A stretch of 7,962 nt of DNA from JAHHTP01 sp964587555 (GTDB taxonomy: Bacteria > Bacillota > Clostridia > Oscillospirales > Ruminococcaceae). Below, piece by piece: positions 6,670-7,962 of the stretch (positions are counted from its first letter, which is position 1; the number at the start of each line of letters is the position of its first letter). Under the pieces are notes generated by a model that saw only the letters and a list, made by a program, of their open reading frames with translations, did not search any database and was not told the origin of the DNA. The position numbers were made by a program, and so were the translations under genes. The stretch lies in contig CAZPLR010000057.1 in assembly GCA_964587555.1 (NCBI GenBank), positions 1 to 7,962 of the forward strand, read 5' to 3'.

Positions 6670-7155
6670 TTGGCGGAAACGAAACGGATCGAGAATCAGC
6701 GTCAACTGACGGCGGCAATCGCGCTGGCTTTGGATGAGATAGGCTACCACTACCGGTATATTGAGTCGATCGGGAATTTTCTGCTGCAATTCAAGCTGAA
6801 AAAAAGCAGGATGAATGAAATGCAGGTGTTGATCTGCGTCAGGGATCGGTTTTATTTGATCTATGCGCTCGCGCCGGTCAGAGCGCCAAGAGCGCGCATG
6901 GAGGCTGCGGCGATCTATTTGGCGCAGTGCAGCTATCAATTGATCTACGGCGGCTTTGCATTGAATCCACAAAATGGAGAGATACATTTCAAGAACAGTG
7001 TTCCATGCTATGAGTTTTTTCCGGCAGTGGAGCAGATAGAGGAGATGGTGAATCTGCCGGTCATCCTCTTTGACCGATATGGCGACGGGCTTTTGGACGT
7101 CCTATTTGCTGAAAAGGATCCGCTCGAAGCATATCAACAGGCGGAGGAGGCATGA
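6670..7155 (+). CDS. YbjN-like small protein, paralogue 1
   Basis: A 161-residue cytoplasmic protein starting at TTG (6670), chosen because AGGGGGA (6657-6663) lies 6 bases upstream and the encoded start aligns with the next gene. The predicted layout is N-terminal helix, several strands (FLLQFKL, MQVLICV, FYLIYALAPV), helix, strand pair around GEIHFKNSVP (103-112), helix, then YGDGLLDVLFAEK at 137-149. This resembles the YbjN / type III secretion chaperone-like alpha-beta fold, and the end motif (GDGLL.VLF..K.P.EA) is what such proteins often show; the function is unknown and the assignment is tentative. It aligns with the following gene over its whole length without gaps, so the pair came from a tandem duplication and may form a heterodimer. 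It is the middle gene of the operon starting at 5428. Confidence 0.85.
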   Translation: MAETKRIENQRQLTAAIALALDEIGYHYRYIESIGNFLLQFKLKKSRMNEMQVLICVRDRFYLIYALAPVRAPRARMEAAAIYLAQCSYQLIYGGFALNPQNGEIHFKNSVPCYEFFPAVEQIEEMVNLPVILFDRYGDGLLDVLFAEKDPLEAYQQAEEA

Positions 7156-7183
7156 CGCACGCAGAGGGAAAGGAGATAACCGT

Positions 7184-7672
7184 ATGGGAGAGGGCGGACG
7201 CAAGGGACTGCAATACTCGAAGCAGGTTGCGGCGCAGCTTGCCGCTATGATTCAGGAAATGGGGTTTCAGTACAGCTTTTATGACGAGGTCGGGCTTTTT
7301 CGTTTAAACTTTGATCTGCGGAAAACAGCGCTGAAAAACGTTGCCTTATATATTTTGGTGGAGGATAAGACCTATACCTCCAGCGCGGTCTGCCCGCTGC
7401 GCGTGCCAAAAGCGCGAATGACGGCGGTCGGCGAGTATATTCTGCGGATCAACCGCCGGATGAAGCTTTGCAGTTTTACGCTTGACTGCGACAGCGGGGA
7501 GCTGCGCACCCATTGCAGCGTTCCGTTCCGCGGCTTTGTGCCGTGGACGGACGTGTTAGAAGCAAGCATCCGCCTACCGATCGAGCTGTACGAGGAGTAC
7601 GGCGACGGTCTGCTCTCGGTTTTGTTTGGCGAAAAGCGGCCGGAGGAGGCGGCGCGGGCTCTTTTACTCTAA
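7184..7672 (+). CDS. YbjN-like small protein, paralogue 2
   Basis: A 162-residue protein homologous to the preceding gene. The ATG at 7184 is chosen because AAAGGAG (7169-7175) lies 8 bases upstream; upstream in-frame starts lie inside the previous gene. Shared landmarks are shifted by exactly two residues relative to paralogue 1: P.R.P.ARM at 71-79, GELRTHCSVP at 105-114 and YGDGLLSVLFGEKRPEEA at 139-156. No signal peptide or membrane helix is visible, so it is probably cytoplasmic. Divergence is greatest in the N-terminal third and at positions 83-100, which would suit different partners or different sides of a dimer. It is 28 bases after paralogue 1 and is the last recognisable gene of the operon. 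A YbjN-like or chaperone-like fold is inferred from the same motif; the function is unknown. Confidence 0.85.
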   Translation: MGEGGRKGLQYSKQVAAQLAAMIQEMGFQYSFYDEVGLFRLNFDLRKTALKNVALYILVEDKTYTSSAVCPLRVPKARMTAVGEYILRINRRMKLCSFTLDCDSGELRTHCSVPFRGFVPWTDVLEASIRLPIELYEEYGDGLLSVLFGEKRPEEAARALLL

Positions 7673-7962
7673 GTGTTGCTAGGATATAACTCAAGCAGTT
7701 TCACCAACCGTGGATGGAAATTCAAAATTGACCATGATATAATTCAGGATGATAAATCGAACGTTGCAGAGAACAAAAATATGGTAAAAATCAAAATACA
7801 GGCAAAACAAAGAGGGGATTGTTTCTTTCATTGAGCATACATTGTAATTTCCCATTTATCGGGCGGTTATCCTTTGAGGGCAACCGCCCATTTGTTCATT
7901 TTGACAGAAAATTTGGAAAACAGAGCAGCAGCAACACCAAAGGCAAAGGAAAGACGGCACAC
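7673..7962. other. Low-GC region without a confident gene
   Basis: GC content falls to roughly 30-37% just after the last operon gene, against well over 50% in that operon. There is no terminator close to the stop at 7672. A TTGACC-N17-GATAAA pair (7728-7756) could be a weak plus-strand promoter. From a TTG at 7831, with AGAGGGG 13 bases upstream, a frame stays open for 44 codons to the window edge, and a second frame opens at a TTG at 7901 (TENLENRAAATPKAKERRH). Either could be the start of a gene cut by the window; neither has good support. Confidence 0.4.
7861..7900 (+). terminator. Stem-loop with T-rich tail, possible terminator
   Basis: An 8-bp GC-rich stem (GGGCGGTT 7861-7868 with AACCGCCC 7882-7889) is extended inside by a short CC/GG pairing and followed by ATTTGTTCATTTT. 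It could end transcription of the three-gene operon, about 190 bases past its last stop codon, or belong to the leader of a gene starting beyond the window. Confidence 0.5.

Noticed and set aside
6179..6718. Minus-strand open frame of 179 codons
   Set aside because: It is antisense to the operon genes and rich in Arg, Pro, Ser and Ala, as expected from a GC-rich coding shadow; it has no family features.
6246..6737. Plus-strand open frame of 163 codons overlapping the end of the 408-residue gene
   Set aside because: It overlaps two better-supported genes in another frame and has low-complexity Gly/Ala/Arg composition.
1..7962. CRISPR arrays, tRNA or rRNA genes, insertion sequences
   Set aside because: No spaced direct repeats, cloverleaf-like segments or transposase features were seen on either strand.

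Overview
The window looks like chromosomal DNA of a spore-forming, anaerobic-type Firmicute of the class Clostridia, most likely in or near the Oscillospiraceae/Ruminococcaceae. The evidence is a spoIIE gene, strong AGGAGG-type ribosome binding sites, TTG starts next to ATG starts, consensus sigma-A promoters, and ribosomal proteins L13 and S9 of Firmicute type. The genus cannot be fixed from the sequence alone.

Layout, left to right. Positions 1-129 hold the 3' end of an unidentified plus-strand gene. It converges on the minus-strand operon rplM-rpsI (1063 down to 212), and one perfect hairpin (159-190) separates the two. The rplM-rpsI promoter at 1100-1128 is a textbook TTGACA-N17-TATAAT with an A/T-rich stretch upstream. 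Diverging from it is a broken gene (1298-1629): the first ~55 residues of a P-loop ATPase run straight into a small hydrophobic tail, and a 5-bp tandem duplication (ATCATATCAT) has shifted the tail out of frame. Next, with its own promoter and terminator, is a TtcA-type PP-loop tRNA thiolation enzyme (1771-2598).

spoIIE (2865-5270) encodes the membrane-anchored PP2C phosphatase that activates the first forespore sigma factor. Its upstream region has the unusual 21-bp spacing between -35 and -10 known from Spo0A-driven promoters, plus three near-matches to the 0A box. A strong terminator sits directly on its stop codon.

After spoIIE, a separate promoter drives a compact operon of three unrecognised genes (5428-7672). 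The first encodes a 408-residue cytoplasmic protein with an alpha/beta N-terminal half and a charged helical C-terminal half. The other two are tandem paralogues of 161 and 162 residues that align without gaps and resemble YbjN-like or secretion-chaperone-like small proteins. This operon is the best candidate for an undescribed system here.

The last ~290 bases have no confident gene. GC content drops sharply there, and there is one stem-loop with a T-rich tail plus open frames running off the edge; this may be the edge of a mobile element or a neighbouring gene.
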